Source: Patellaria atrata CBS 101060
Lineage: Eukaryota > Ascomycota > Dothideomycetes > Patellariales > Patellariaceae
DNA length: 64,000 bases
NCBI GenBank assembly: GCA_010093705.1
Contig: MU006090.1
Span: forward strand, 1,763,817 to 1,827,816
Direction: 5' to 3'
Position 1 is the first letter of the stretch. Each line of letters opens with the position of its first letter. The position numbers were made by a program, and so were the translations under genes. The notes under the pieces were generated by a model that was not told where the DNA came from, ran no database searches, and was given only the letters and a program-made list of their open reading frames with translations. This document shows positions 24,591 to 35,081 of this stretch, one piece after another.

Positions 24591-25236
24591 TGGATGCTTT
24601 GGATGTCATGTATCTCAGCATCCTCCTTTGATTATACTCGAAGTACTACCCTCATACCTTTTGTGTATTTGGATAGTGCATTGGACCTTTATAGGATATA
24701 GCTACTTGTACGAATTCGAATAAGACTGCTTTCAATTTGCTCCTAAGTGAAGTAACTGTATAGCTAAGTAGACTCTTTGATAGTGGGCAGAGATGATACA
24801 CTTAAGTGTATAGCATAATTTACCAATAGGGAAACGGTCGGACAACAGTGGCTTTTGTATGGGAAAGTACTATCAGTAGTCATCCTGTTCACTGAAGCAG
24901 AATAAGAGTGCCGCTGTTCTACGTTTTTTAAGAATCAAGCTTGCTCGTATCCCCGGGAAAGTGGCTTGCCTGAATACTGTAATAATGGCTTCTCATCCCA
25001 TCAACATTTTGTGACCACGTTCGCACAGCCACAACTAAAAGGTTTCATCAGTAAAATCTAGGGCATTCGAGCCACGGAATTTGAAAGTGATCGACAATTT
25101 TGACAGATCCTACGGCGTCGGTTACGGTTCTTGTTCCGTCACATTGACAAGGGTCGTAAACTGGGAAAGCTTTAAAGTTCACGCGGCGACTCTCGTCGAG
25201 CTTCAGACTTCTTCTCACGACCCCTCCATTTTCGCG
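24591..25236. other. Intergenic / 5' UTR of the MAPKKK gene
   Basis: About 650 bp. The frame upstream of the MAPKKK ATG stays open back to 25081 without another ATG, so the start was set at 25237. Nothing else recognised. Confidence 0.45.
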
Positions 25237-28200
25237 ATGAACGGAGTTCAATCGCGTACATCGGATCCACGGTCACCGTCGCCGAGAGGCGTCCGATTTT
25301 CTGATGGGACTGAAGGTCAGAAGGTCAAAGGAACAATGGAGGCGGCTCACATCAACACGCACGACTTTTACGACTCGACATCGTCTTCGGGATCCAACGC
25401 CGATAACCCTCCCAACGAACGTACTCATTCCGAAGATGATATAGGCAATGGTCAATTTCAATACACATCGACAGTCGTCACTACGCCACTGGATGATATC
25501 GGCCCTCTCGCAAGCTCAGGAAGCTATATGTGGAACTCTACAGGACAGTTGAGAGCAAGAGGTGGAAGCGCAGGCTCAAATGGAGCAGAAGGTATTCCGC
25601 CAGCAATACAGACAAATGGGATGATATCTTCCCAAGCGCCACGGCCCATGGCCATAAGGACGCCTTCGAACACCTATGCTCCATCTGCCGCCCGTCGGCC
25701 AACCCAATTTTCCCTTAATAATACATCTGCTCGAAATCGGTCTACAACAAAACTTGCGCGTCGTAATCCTGCGGCTGAATACAGGGCGCAGGAGAAGACA
25801 TATATACAGCGTATACGGCAAGACGTCGATCCTGAAGATTCGTTCTCAGATTTACGAACCCCGAGTCTAGCATACAGCACGGATTCTGATATCGACGAGG
25901 AGTCCCCCTCTACTGCCGAATACTTTGACGACGACCACTATGATCACGAGACATTATTGTATAATGGTTACGATGAACTACAACCATCCATCGAAGAACT
26001 TAAGATACCTGCAAATAGGGAGAGACTCGAGTGGCATTCAATGCTGGCCAGTGTATTGAACGGCGATGTTGTAAAACAAGAGAAGAAAAGATTAATCGGT
26101 GGTACCGAACAGCAGGGTGAAAATACGTTGAGAGCTGAGATATGGCTTGGTGTAAGAGCAAGAGTTTGTGGAAGACCACTGCATGCGCAGAGAAGGCTAG
26201 TAGAGGACGGTCGATCTCGGATAAAGACTGTTATTGAGACGATTATAGCCTTTGAGGTCAAGGGTGAAGCAGAAGTTGGTCAGACAGCTGCACAGCAGGT
26301 TGAGGATATCGTACACAAGATCGAAAAGTGCGAGAGCCTGTATCCTACCAGACAAAGTCTTGAAACTGCACATCCCCGAACCGCTTCTTCCGCGTACAAG
26401 GAAAGTTGCGAGGCCGTCTTCGCCTGGCATAATACTACCCAGCTTATCAATACAGAAATCACCATTTTGAGAAAATGGGTAGGAAACGATGAGCTCGATT
26501 TCACTAGAACCAGGGATCAAACATCGAACGATAATCATAATCTCAGGGATGACTCGTCATTTATCGATAGACTTCTCAAAGAGGACGGCTTGAAGTCTCT
26601 GCAAGGGGAACGAAGCTTACTTCGAGGGTTGAATGTTGTCATATGCAAGGCAAAAGCAACACTGATGGCTAATGCTCAAGCTTTTGCGGACAGACATCTG
26701 CCGCCTTACATCGAGGAGCTTCTTACCTTGATTAATTTCCCATCACGATTAGTCCAAGAAATCATCCGCATGAGATTGTCTTTCGCAAAGAAGATGAAAG
26801 ACCCTGCTCAGCAAGGTGTTATCATGGCGGAGCAGATGATTACTCAGTTTCAGATATTGCTGAATTTGGCTGTTCGGATCAAAGAGTCCTACACCGTCAT
26901 CGCTGCGCCCGAGCCTGGATGGGACCCTCCGCCGTGTATAGAGGAAAATTTTGACAAAGTAGTGCTGGATGCGTTAAGGTTCTACTTCAAGATGTTAAAT
27001 TGGAAGTTAGCTGCCAACAAGAATACTTTCAAGGAGGCGGAAATCCTGGAACAAGAATGGGGCTTCTCGAACACTTTAGGGAGACATATAGATGGGGGTG
27101 ATACTGAAGTTGCTGAGCAGTTTAGGTAAGGTCGTTGTGCATTAACTGGAATCGCGTGCTGACTTCATATAGCTCGTTAACATCGAAATCTTTAGCGCGT
27201 CTAACAACACATTTCGAAAAGGAACTGCAAAGAAGACCAGGCGAAGTGGCAGGTCCAGACATGGATAGACGTTACAAGCAGATATTGGATTCTGTCCGTG
27301 TCCGACAAAGAAAGCTCTTCCGCTTTTCCCGAATCCTTACCCAACAATTCGAAAACTGCATGGAATACAACATCAATATCAAGCACGAACTCCTAGAGGA
27401 TCTTTCCCACTCGCTGAGCGTGAGTGGACATATCCTCGTTGAGACCGTCGAAGGCGAGAGCGGTAGTGGTCTCTACATTTTTGCCTCGCCGTCACTACGA
27501 GACCGACCCAAAGAAGTACAATTCCTCCTAACATCTTTCCTTCGGCCAGAGGATGGTCTTGAGGATCCAACTAGTCTTTATATTCTCATCCTCAAACCAG
27601 AAATTCCAATGTTTTGGGCTGGGGAGAAGATGACGGTGCCAGTGCGACAACCGAATCTCGATATCAAGACAGGTCGTCTGCGTCTTGTCGCCGACGGTTC
27701 GTTACAGCGATTAATTAATGCTAGACTCTACTTCACCCAGACTACAGGTGCTGATCTGATAGTGCTAATCGAGCAGCGAGCGAATCTTCCCAGAGTCAAC
27801 CAGGAACTGCAGAAAATCAAGAAGACAACCTACAAGTTATCAAATACCATTATGGACAGCGTTGAAATCATCAGGAAGCAAACCACAGGCCTTGATTGTC
27901 AAGAACTCATTCAGACGTGTTTCGCATTCGCCACTGAGTTCGGGAAACGATCAGATTTCTTCATGGACTTCAACCGACGAGCGATGAATAATATGAAGTT
28001 AACTAGATTGGCTTTGGATTGGGTGAGCTTCATTTGTGACGATTGTATTGCTTCTGACCGCAAAACGTTTCGGTGGGCTGTCATCGCTCTCGAGTTCGCT
28101 ATGAGGATGACGGTGGGAACAAGTATCCTATCAATTAGCGAACAAGAGTATGCCAAGCTACGTTTAAAGGTCGCAGGCTGCATGTCACTATTAATCTCCC

Positions 28201-29432
28201 ATTTCGATATCATGGGTGCAAGGTCGACTATGGCAGCCCAAGCCGAAAAACAGCGAATGGACGATATGATGGGCAAACTTCGGTTGGACGTCAGCCGTCT
28301 AAAGGATGATGAAGAGTCAGCAAAGATGGTACAAGAGCAGTGGCTCGAGCAACTGCAAGAGTTAGATGAGCAGAGGAAGCAGAAAGAGGCGGAACGTCAA
28401 GCGCTAGGTCGTGTTCTTGAAGACTCGAACGAAGCTGACCGTGCTCTTTCATATCTCTCGGCCTCCTCAACCAACGTTACTCTACGCTGGCAGCAAGGTC
28501 AATTCGTTGGTGGCGGTACATTTGGTTCCGTCTATGCTGCAATCAATCTCGATACAGGTCACCTCATGGCCGTCAAGGAAATTCGACTCCAAGACCCTCA
28601 AATGATACCAACCATAGTATCACAAATTCGCGATGAAATGGGTGTCCTTCAAGTCCTCGACCACCCTAACATCGTGCAATACTACGGTATCGAACCGCAC
28701 AGAGACAAAGTCTACATCTTCATGGAATACTGCAGCGGCGGCTCGCTCGCCGGCCTCCTCGAGCACGGCCGCATCGAAGACGAAACCGTCATCATGGTCT
28801 ACGCCCTCCAAATGCTGGAAGGCCTCGCCTACCTCCACGAATCCCACGTCGTCCACCGCGACGTCAAACCAGAGAACATCCTCCTCGACCACAACGGCGT
28901 CATCAAATTCGTCGACTTCGGCGCCGCAAAGGTCATCGCGAGACAAGGCCGCACCGTCGCCGCCGGCGAGCAGACCAGAGGCCGCGAGCGCAGCATGACC
29001 GGCACACCCATGTACATGTCTCCCGAAGTGATCAAGGGCCACACGTCCTCGGGCCGCCTCGGCGCAGTCGACATCTGGTCCCTCGGCTGCGTCATCCTCG
29101 AAATGGCAACAGGAAGGCGTCCCTGGGCGTCCTTGGATAACGAGTGGGCCATCATGTACAATATCGCCCAAGGCAACCCGCCGCAGCTCCCCACGAGAGA
29201 CCAGCTCAGCGAGGCCGGCATCGTCTTTTTGAAAAAGTGCTTCGAGAGAGATCCGGGGAAGAGGGCAAGCGCGGCGGAGTTGCTCCAGGATGAATGGATC
29301 ATGACGCTGAGGAATCAGTTGGCGCTTGACCCGGGCACGCCGCAGACGCCGGCGAGCGAGGTCACAGATAGTATGAGTGTGGGTAGTGCGCAGAGCAGTA
29401 GGCAGAATTCGAGCGTGTTTGAGAGGAGTTAG
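25237..29432 (+). CDS. SSK2: SSK2/SSK22-type MAP kinase kinase kinase (HOG pathway)
   Basis: MAPKKK that phosphorylates Pbs2-type MAPKK in the high-osmolarity stress pathway, normally activated by the Ssk1 response regulator. Exons 25237-27125 and 27173-29432 give 4,149 nt (1,382 residues), the usual length for the filamentous-fungal orthologue. The N-terminal 260 residues are disordered; a long conserved helical region follows. The kinase domain occupies about residues 1067-1340: Gly loop GGGTFGSVY, catalytic Lys in MAVKEIRL, HRDVKPENILLD loop, DFGAAKV, and GTPMYMSPEVI in the activation segment. The tail is Ser/Thr-rich. All catalytic residues are present. From about 28690 the codons switch from mixed to strongly C-ending and then, after about 29200, G-ending. 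Confidence 0.93.
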
Positions 29433-30048
29433 GGGGAGGAGACGTGGGATGAAATGAAGGAGGGGGGAGGGGGGGAAGGGCGGGTATGTCCTTCACTAAC
29501 CCCGTTTTCCCTTTTTGTCCTTTTTTTTCCCTCCCCTTTTGTTGACGTACTTGAGACGTCTCGCTCGCTGGTTATCATATCTACTTGGACACTGCACTCC
29601 TTTTTTTCCTTTTTTTTTTTTTTTCCTTGGTACATAGCATTTTGCATCAGCGTTGGCGTTCGGGTTCTAGTCTATCGGTCTCCTGCCGTTTTGAGAGAGG
29701 ATCCTTCATTTGTACATTTCTACCACCCCATTGTCTTTTTATAGTATAGTTGCTTTTCCTCAACCTGCTTATGAGATTTGTAATACCCCACTTGCTATCT
29801 TACTTAGCATACCTCACTCAGTACAGTAAATCAAACAGGCAACAAAGAAGCATTCCAACCTTTCACCCAAAGTTTGAGTAAATCACACAAACATGCAAAG
29901 ATTAAAAATTCGTTTTCTCGTAGTCGGCCGGGTATATACACGAAATAATGTCCCATCTCGTTATCCACCATCTCACCTCCTCCCATCCCACCAACAACAC
30001 CCACACATCCTCATTCAAAGCCACCCAACCTACCGCACCACAACCCCA
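29433..30048. other. Intergenic between convergent MAPKKK and DHODH genes
   Basis: About 600 bp of 3' flanks with T-rich tracts (29520-29540 and 29600-29625) on the plus strand. No gene seen. Confidence 0.5.
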
Positions 30049-31800
30049 CTACCCCATAATCTTCTCAAAAATCCCGACGCCTTCCCTCCCCACCGCGGTC
30101 CCGACCCCAACGGCCCCAGCCCCCGCCATCCTCATCCTCTCAAAGCCAGCTTTATCGCTCACGCCGCCGACACCTATAACCCTCACGTGCCTGGTCTCCC
30201 TATGCGCCTTGAGCGCCGCGCTGATGGTGCGCACGTTCCCGAGCGCGAGGGGATGCAACGCCGCGCCGCCGAGGCCCCCAACGCCGGACCCATCGAGGGA
30301 ATTAAGCACGGGCCCCGCTTCATCGAGCAGGAGGGAGAAACCGAGGGTGTTGGTGCAGGTGAGGAAGGAGATGGGACAGCAAGTTTTGCGTTTGCCGGAA
30401 CCGGTGGCGCTTTTGCAGAGCTCGTCGACGAGGGTGCAGAATTGGTCTGCTTGGGTGTAGGGCGGGGTTTTCAGCCCGATGGGGACGGGGGCCGAGGAGC
30501 GCAGTGTGAGGGGCGGGAAGACTTCGTGCGGGGCGATGGAGCGGGAGCGTGAGCGCGAGGCCGTGGTGTATTCTTTTACCCAGGAGAGCTCGTCTTTGTG
30601 GTGGGTGTTTACGGGGACGTCGCGGGCGGAGATGACGCGGCTTAGACGGGGTGGTTCGGGTTCTGTTTCCGTTTCTTCTTCCTGATCCTCGTCCTCGACG
30701 GGGTTGTTGAGCTCATTCCCGTTGGAGGGGGGAGAAGGGGTTTGGAGCTCTGCGGCTGCGATGGTGGGTTGGGTGGCGCCGGCGGAGAAGAAGTCGTCGC
30801 CGGGCTTTTCCATCGAGGAGGCGGCGGCGTAGTCTTGTGCCCATTTGAGGATGCATTGGCCCTGACTCTCTTCGGTGGCGTCGTCGTCTTCGGTCACTGG
30901 AACGTCGCGGGCGGTTATGAGGCGGCGGAGAGCAGGCGGGTCCATTGGAGATGTGCCCTCGGCATAGTCATGGCTGTCTCCGGGAGGTGCGAGTCCTAAT
31001 TTTTGAGGTGGGTTGCCCTTCTTGATAGGAGCAGGCTCTTCACGTATGACGGGAGGAGATTTACCTTGGGAAGCCCGGGCGGAGTATGATTCTGCCCATT
31101 TCAGGATCCGGTCATAGTCGCCGTCTTTGTCGTCTCCATTAGGATCAGGGACAGGTACGTCTCGTGCTGATATGGTGCGAGTAAGGATATCCTGAGGTCT
31201 TGAAAGGTCCTCATTTGATCCAAACTCTGGAGGAGATGGTATTGCATTCTTCAGCGCGCTGAGATATTTAGCCAGACTCTCGCCTGAGTACGCTGGTGGT
31301 GGTTGTCCAGGGATGTTCGGGCAGGAGAGGTTGACCTCCATTGCCAGCGGCATTGGGACCATTGCCTGGTGAAGACATATGAGCCTATAGCATTCTGCCA
31401 CTTCATCTGGAGTGCCTGTTACGGAGATGATGAAGGGTTTCGCCTTAGCCACTGGTCTCCCCTCATTTGTGGCATCTTTGACTTGGTTCCCAAGACCTTT
31501 TGCGATCTGTGATATGAATACAAGATACTCTTTCAGCCGCTTAGGACTATAACCTAATGTATTCAGACTGGAAGTCGCATACTCTTTCGGCTTTTTCGCG
31601 TTTGGGGTTACGGCGTGGTTCGAAGGGTCAAAGAAGGTGTATTGGTGATGTTTGGGGTTATGACGAAAGCCGTTCAGCATGCTCGTTCGAGTAGTTACAG
31701 CGCCGGTGTAAGGACTATCGTAGAGGGCCTTAAGATCTGCTAGATCGGTCGCCCATGGTGTTGCAGAATTCAGCAGCGGTGGATCTATGGTGAGGGGCAT
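30049..31800 (-). CDS. Class-1A dihydroorotate dehydrogenase-like protein with repeat-bearing insert
   Basis: FMN-dependent TIM-barrel oxidoreductase of the cytosolic dihydroorotate dehydrogenase family (fumarate-using Ura1/PyrD-A type). Single exon, 583 residues. N-terminal landmarks are PLLNSATPWATDLADLKALY and YTGAVTTRTSMLNGF. The active-site loop EVNLSCPNIPGQP carries the catalytic Cys160 of class 1A. The C-terminal barrel is IGLKTPPYTQ, CPISFLTCTNTLG, GVGGLGGAALHPLALGNVRT, VIGVGGVSD and VGVGTAVGREGVGIFEKI. Between residues about 188 and 431 lies an insert of roughly 240 residues absent from ordinary members, which are near 310-350 residues; it holds three motif copies (separate entry). 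Most filamentous ascomycetes make UMP with a mitochondrial class-2 enzyme, so this may be an accessory paralogue; its substrate is not proven. Confidence 0.85.
   Translation of the reverse strand: MPLTIDPPLLNSATPWATDLADLKALYDSPYTGAVTTRTSMLNGFRHNPKHHQYTFFDPSNHAVTPNAKKPKEYATSSLNTLGYSPKRLKEYLVFISQIAKGLGNQVKDATNEGRPVAKAKPFIISVTGTPDEVAECYRLICLHQAMVPMPLAMEVNLSCPNIPGQPPPAYSGESLAKYLSALKNAIPSPPEFGSNEDLSRPQDILTRTISARDVPVPDPNGDDKDGDYDRILKWAESYSARASQGKSPPVIREEPAPIKKGNPPQKLGLAPPGDSHDYAEGTSPMDPPALRRLITARDVPVTEDDDATEESQGQCILKWAQDYAAASSMEKPGDDFFSAGATQPTIAAAELQTPSPPSNGNELNNPVEDEDQEEETETEPEPPRLSRVISARDVPVNTHHKDELSWVKEYTTASRSRSRSIAPHEVFPPLTLRSSAPVPIGLKTPPYTQADQFCTLVDELCKSATGSGKRKTCCPISFLTCTNTLGFSLLLDEAGPVLNSLDGSGVGGLGGAALHPLALGNVRTISAALKAHRETRHVRVIGVGGVSDKAGFERMRMAGAGAVGVGTAVGREGVGIFEKIMG
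30508..31239 (-). repeat. Three degenerate protein repeats inserted in the DHODH barrel
   Basis: In-frame insert of about 244 codons. Each repeat begins with a basic/hydrophobic run plus ARDVPV and ends with a short amphipathic helix. Copy 1 (31069-31182) has TISARDVPV and RILKWAESYSARAS; copy 2 (30814-30927) has LITARDVPV and CILKWAQDYAAASS; copy 3 (30556-30645) has VISARDVPV and LSWVKEYTTAS. They are separated by Pro/Glu/Asp-rich, probably disordered linkers. The copies differ widely at DNA level, so the duplications are old but the motif is retained. Confidence 0.85.
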
Positions 31801-32631
31801 GATCTGTAGCTAGATGTAGGCCTCCAGCTCGGTTGATATGCTATGCTATGGTGGAGTATATTGTTATAGTAATATGTTCTGGTCTTTTTAGCAATGCGAT
31901 GGAGATTGAAGTACTTGAACAATCCCTTGAAGGTATGAGCAGACAAGATGTGCTATATGTAGTTGTAAGTGCGGCAGAACCAGGACCGGACTCTTGTCAG
32001 TGGGAGTCAGTGGCAGGTGGTCAAGTCAAAGTCCGTTTCAGTAATTTATCAAGCTGGTCCTGCAGCCCCGCTGCATTGGAAAAGTCCCGAAAGGTAGTTC
32101 TAAGGTCTATAAAAATAATAAAGCGGGGAGATAGATGTTCCTCAGTTACAAAGTAGCTTACCTATACTGTCACAACTCCGCACAGATTAGGAAGTATTGA
32201 GGCACTGTATAAGCTGATGCATACGCAATGGCTGTCAGAATCTGGAGTGCCATGCGAGACTAAACCACGTCAAGATGTGTAGTTCTATCTGAGATGATTC
32301 CAGCATGTGGGCGCAAAACTTTCGTACGTAGAGGAATATAAGAAAAAAACAACTTTCTCCGATGTCAGTAACACAGCATCCGTACTGGCACATTGTCTCC
32401 GGATGGTGATAGAGCTACAGTAGGACCTGCGCACAAAGTGTGAATACCGTCCTACCGCAGAAGCAGATCTCAGAACAACAGGTCATACCTTACTGTATGA
32501 ACGTGAAAACAATGTCGAACACCTTCATGATCTCTTCCTCAAAACCGTCTCACTCATCCCATGCGCCTTGATCCTCTTACCAAGAGAATCGACGCGTCAC
32601 CGATTATTCTATCTCGACTTGGCTTGACACA
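31801..32631. other. Divergent intergenic region, DHODH / GIY-YIG-like gene
   Basis: 830 bp between two head-to-head starts. A 107-codon plus-strand frame (31833-32156) shows no family features. No regulatory site could be named. Confidence 0.45.
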
Positions 32632-33529
32632 ATGACCGTTATCACCGAAGACTCTGCATTCGCCATTCTTGAACACCTGCTGGGTATTTTGAGAGATGCG
32701 TCGAACAGACATCATCGACGTTACCAAGCTGTTCTCAAAAACCTGCTTGTCGACCATGAGCTTTTTACCTATCTCCGACCTCAGGTGTACGAGATGTTCG
32801 GACATGGGAAAATACCTAATTGGGACCAGTAAGAATTTGTGAATCCCAGTATGACCCATTGCTTATTCGCGTAGGTTGAAACAGTTTGGAGGTGATATCA
32901 ACGCGGAAGATCGTGGTGTCTACCTACATATCATCCGCGGTACAGATGGTAAAGATCGACTGTATGTGGGCCAATCAACCAATATGGCGGTGCGCATCAA
33001 GAAGAACCATCTGAACTTCCGATACCGACGAGACCATAAGTCATTCCATTATTTTGCTGTGGAGGACAGTACGTGGGACACTTTCGTGATTCTCGCCACG
33101 ATACCCTCACCTCTCAAGGCATTATCCCATGGACACGACAACGCATCCGTCGCGCTCTTGCTAAACGTACTCGAGATGTGGTGTGCACTCATGCTCCGTA
33201 CGCTGCAACCAGCTCAAGCAGAGCAATATCTCCCACCGGGAGAAGCTGTTGAAGAAAGTACCTGGTTTCCGCTAAACGTAGCGTCGCCAATCGATCATGG
33301 AGACAGTACGGTACAGCGAATGTGGTCGGATACCCTCATCGACTCGAGAGATAAACTTGCTGTCTTCTATCACATATCCCACGTATCAAGCAAATATGAG
33401 GACCGCTATGGGGCTAATACAGGTTGCTTCCAGGAGCAGAGCTATCGTGGAACGTTTCTCGCCGGAATCATCGTAGGTCTCTCTTTTGGATACTTTCTGG
33501 CCACCAAATTCGACAGACGGTACAGATGA
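32632..33529 (+). CDS. GIY-YIG-like protein with C-terminal membrane anchor
   Basis: Exons 32632-32828 and 32875-33529 give 852 nt (283 residues). Residues 80-111 read as a GIY-YIG nuclease core: first Tyr82 in RGVYLH, second Tyr96 in RLYVGQSTN, then Arg106 in MAVRIKKNH; a candidate catalytic metal-binding Glu166 sits in NVLEMWCALML. The last 26 residues contain a hydrophobic helix with small residues (FLAGIIVGLSFGYFLATKF) followed by basic residues, as in tail-anchored proteins. GIY-YIG proteins of unknown role are known in filamentous fungi, but the combination with a tail anchor is notable. Nuclease activity is inference; no partner gene is evident. Confidence 0.65.
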
Positions 33530-35081
33530 ACGGAATTCGGGTAAATATTCCCTTCTGCGGGAAAGAACTGGCCTGCAATCAGTCTGTCTTGTACGGGTCT
33601 ATAGCAGTTGGATGCACACTTTTGTAGCCGTCGATTCAAGTAGGGTCATAACATAGCCTCCAGCCTAGGCGGTGCATTTGTACTGAACATCCTACTCCGT
33701 CCCGAGCCGTATGCGTGTTGAAAGAGTAGGTATTCCCGAGGTGCTCAATAGCTTTATGCAAAATTAACCTTTACTCTTAGGATTTAGATATCATTTAACG
33801 TCTCTGCTGCACGCAAATGATGCGCGGTATAAAGTATGGTAGAGTGCGAGTTCGATATACTAATTCTGTACTCTGTGGCCCCCACTTCTTGTTTACTTAC
33901 TCTTTAACCTACGTGACGTGATTTTTGGCAATCGAATCGCATTCTGTACGAGTCAAGACTGAAGTGAGTGTGTTCTATTTATTGCACATGTCTCTTCCTC
34001 CAGCCTCAGCTGTTGCATTGATTTACATAACAACGGGAGAGCGGGATGATGAGACAAGCAGCTCCAGCTTGCGCCTCGCATCGCGTCCGCGTTTCCGATT
34101 ACTGTATCTTACCGTATTGTCATAGCGGGGAGCTACTTATACTTCTTAAAGTAAGGCTTACTCCAAACACCAGGCTCTGATCTCCCAAACGTTGATCCTC
34201 TAATCCCGAAGCAGCAAAATGCTTAAACCGGCCGAGTTTTCAACATCCTTTTAGGATTTTGTCATTTCTGAGCTCATCTGAGCCCACTCCTTACTGTACC
34301 GCTCCCTCAAGTCCCTAACAATTTCTTTTGTTTACAGTCGCTGTAAAGCATCCCCGCCCTGACTCTCATCCTCTTAAGAGCCGCCTTTCTACCCACCTTT
34401 TTCCCTGTTTCATCCATGCTGAGCCACCACATGGGCTGTTCCCTAAGCTTTCTTTTCCAGCCCTTCATTCGTCTCCTCTTGTCCATGCCATGACTTGGCT
34501 GCCGATTCGTCTGATTTTCCTGGCATGTATCGTTTAACCTTGCCGGCGGCCATGACCCGATCGTGGGCAGGCTGGGGCTGAGGTGTTTCTCAGTTTCCAT
34601 ATACAAGTCTCTTCCCTCTTGCTTATGTACAGTATATTCGACCCAAAGTGTGGTTGACACCGATGAACTCGGGACTTTGGCCTACCTTGTAGTCTAACGT
34701 CTTTATCCATCAATTACTGTTCCCTTTCCTGCTTTGTGTCTTTGCTTCACCTCAATCTCGATGCTTGTGCCTTGATCAGGTGTACTGTGCGCCTTCCTTA
34801 CAAAACTGGAGAACCAAGGTCCCTTCTAGTTTGTCCCTTCCAGTTTGTCCCTTCCAGTTTGTCCCTTCCAGTTTGTCCCTTCCTTTTCGATACTATACCG
34901 TCGGGTACACCGTTGTGGAAGCTGCAGGCCGTACAGTCAAATCGTTCCTGCCGTACAAATAGTCTAACGCCAATCCGCTTTCGACCTGTACCATACCTTA
35001 GCTAAAGAATACTTTACTGCCCTCATACCTTCCATTCTAGGTAGGGAGCAGTACAGTCCTACCTTAGCTCTATCCCCGATC
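33530..35081. other. Intergenic, 1.55 kb
   Basis: Upstream of the single-pass membrane protein gene; pyrimidine-rich from about 34330. It contains the 14-bp tandem repeat listed separately. No gene supported. Confidence 0.5.
34828..34883. repeat. 14-bp minisatellite, four perfect copies
   Basis: Four identical head-to-tail copies of AGTTTGTCCCTTCC, preceded by a partial copy, about 200 bp upstream of the membrane protein start. Confidence 0.95.

Noticed and set aside
28620-29171. 183-codon minus-strand frame
   Set aside because: Antisense to the MAPKKK catalytic domain; an artefact of C-ending codons on the coding strand.
31833-32156. 107-codon plus-strand frame
   Set aside because: No similarity, weak composition, and located in a divergent promoter region.
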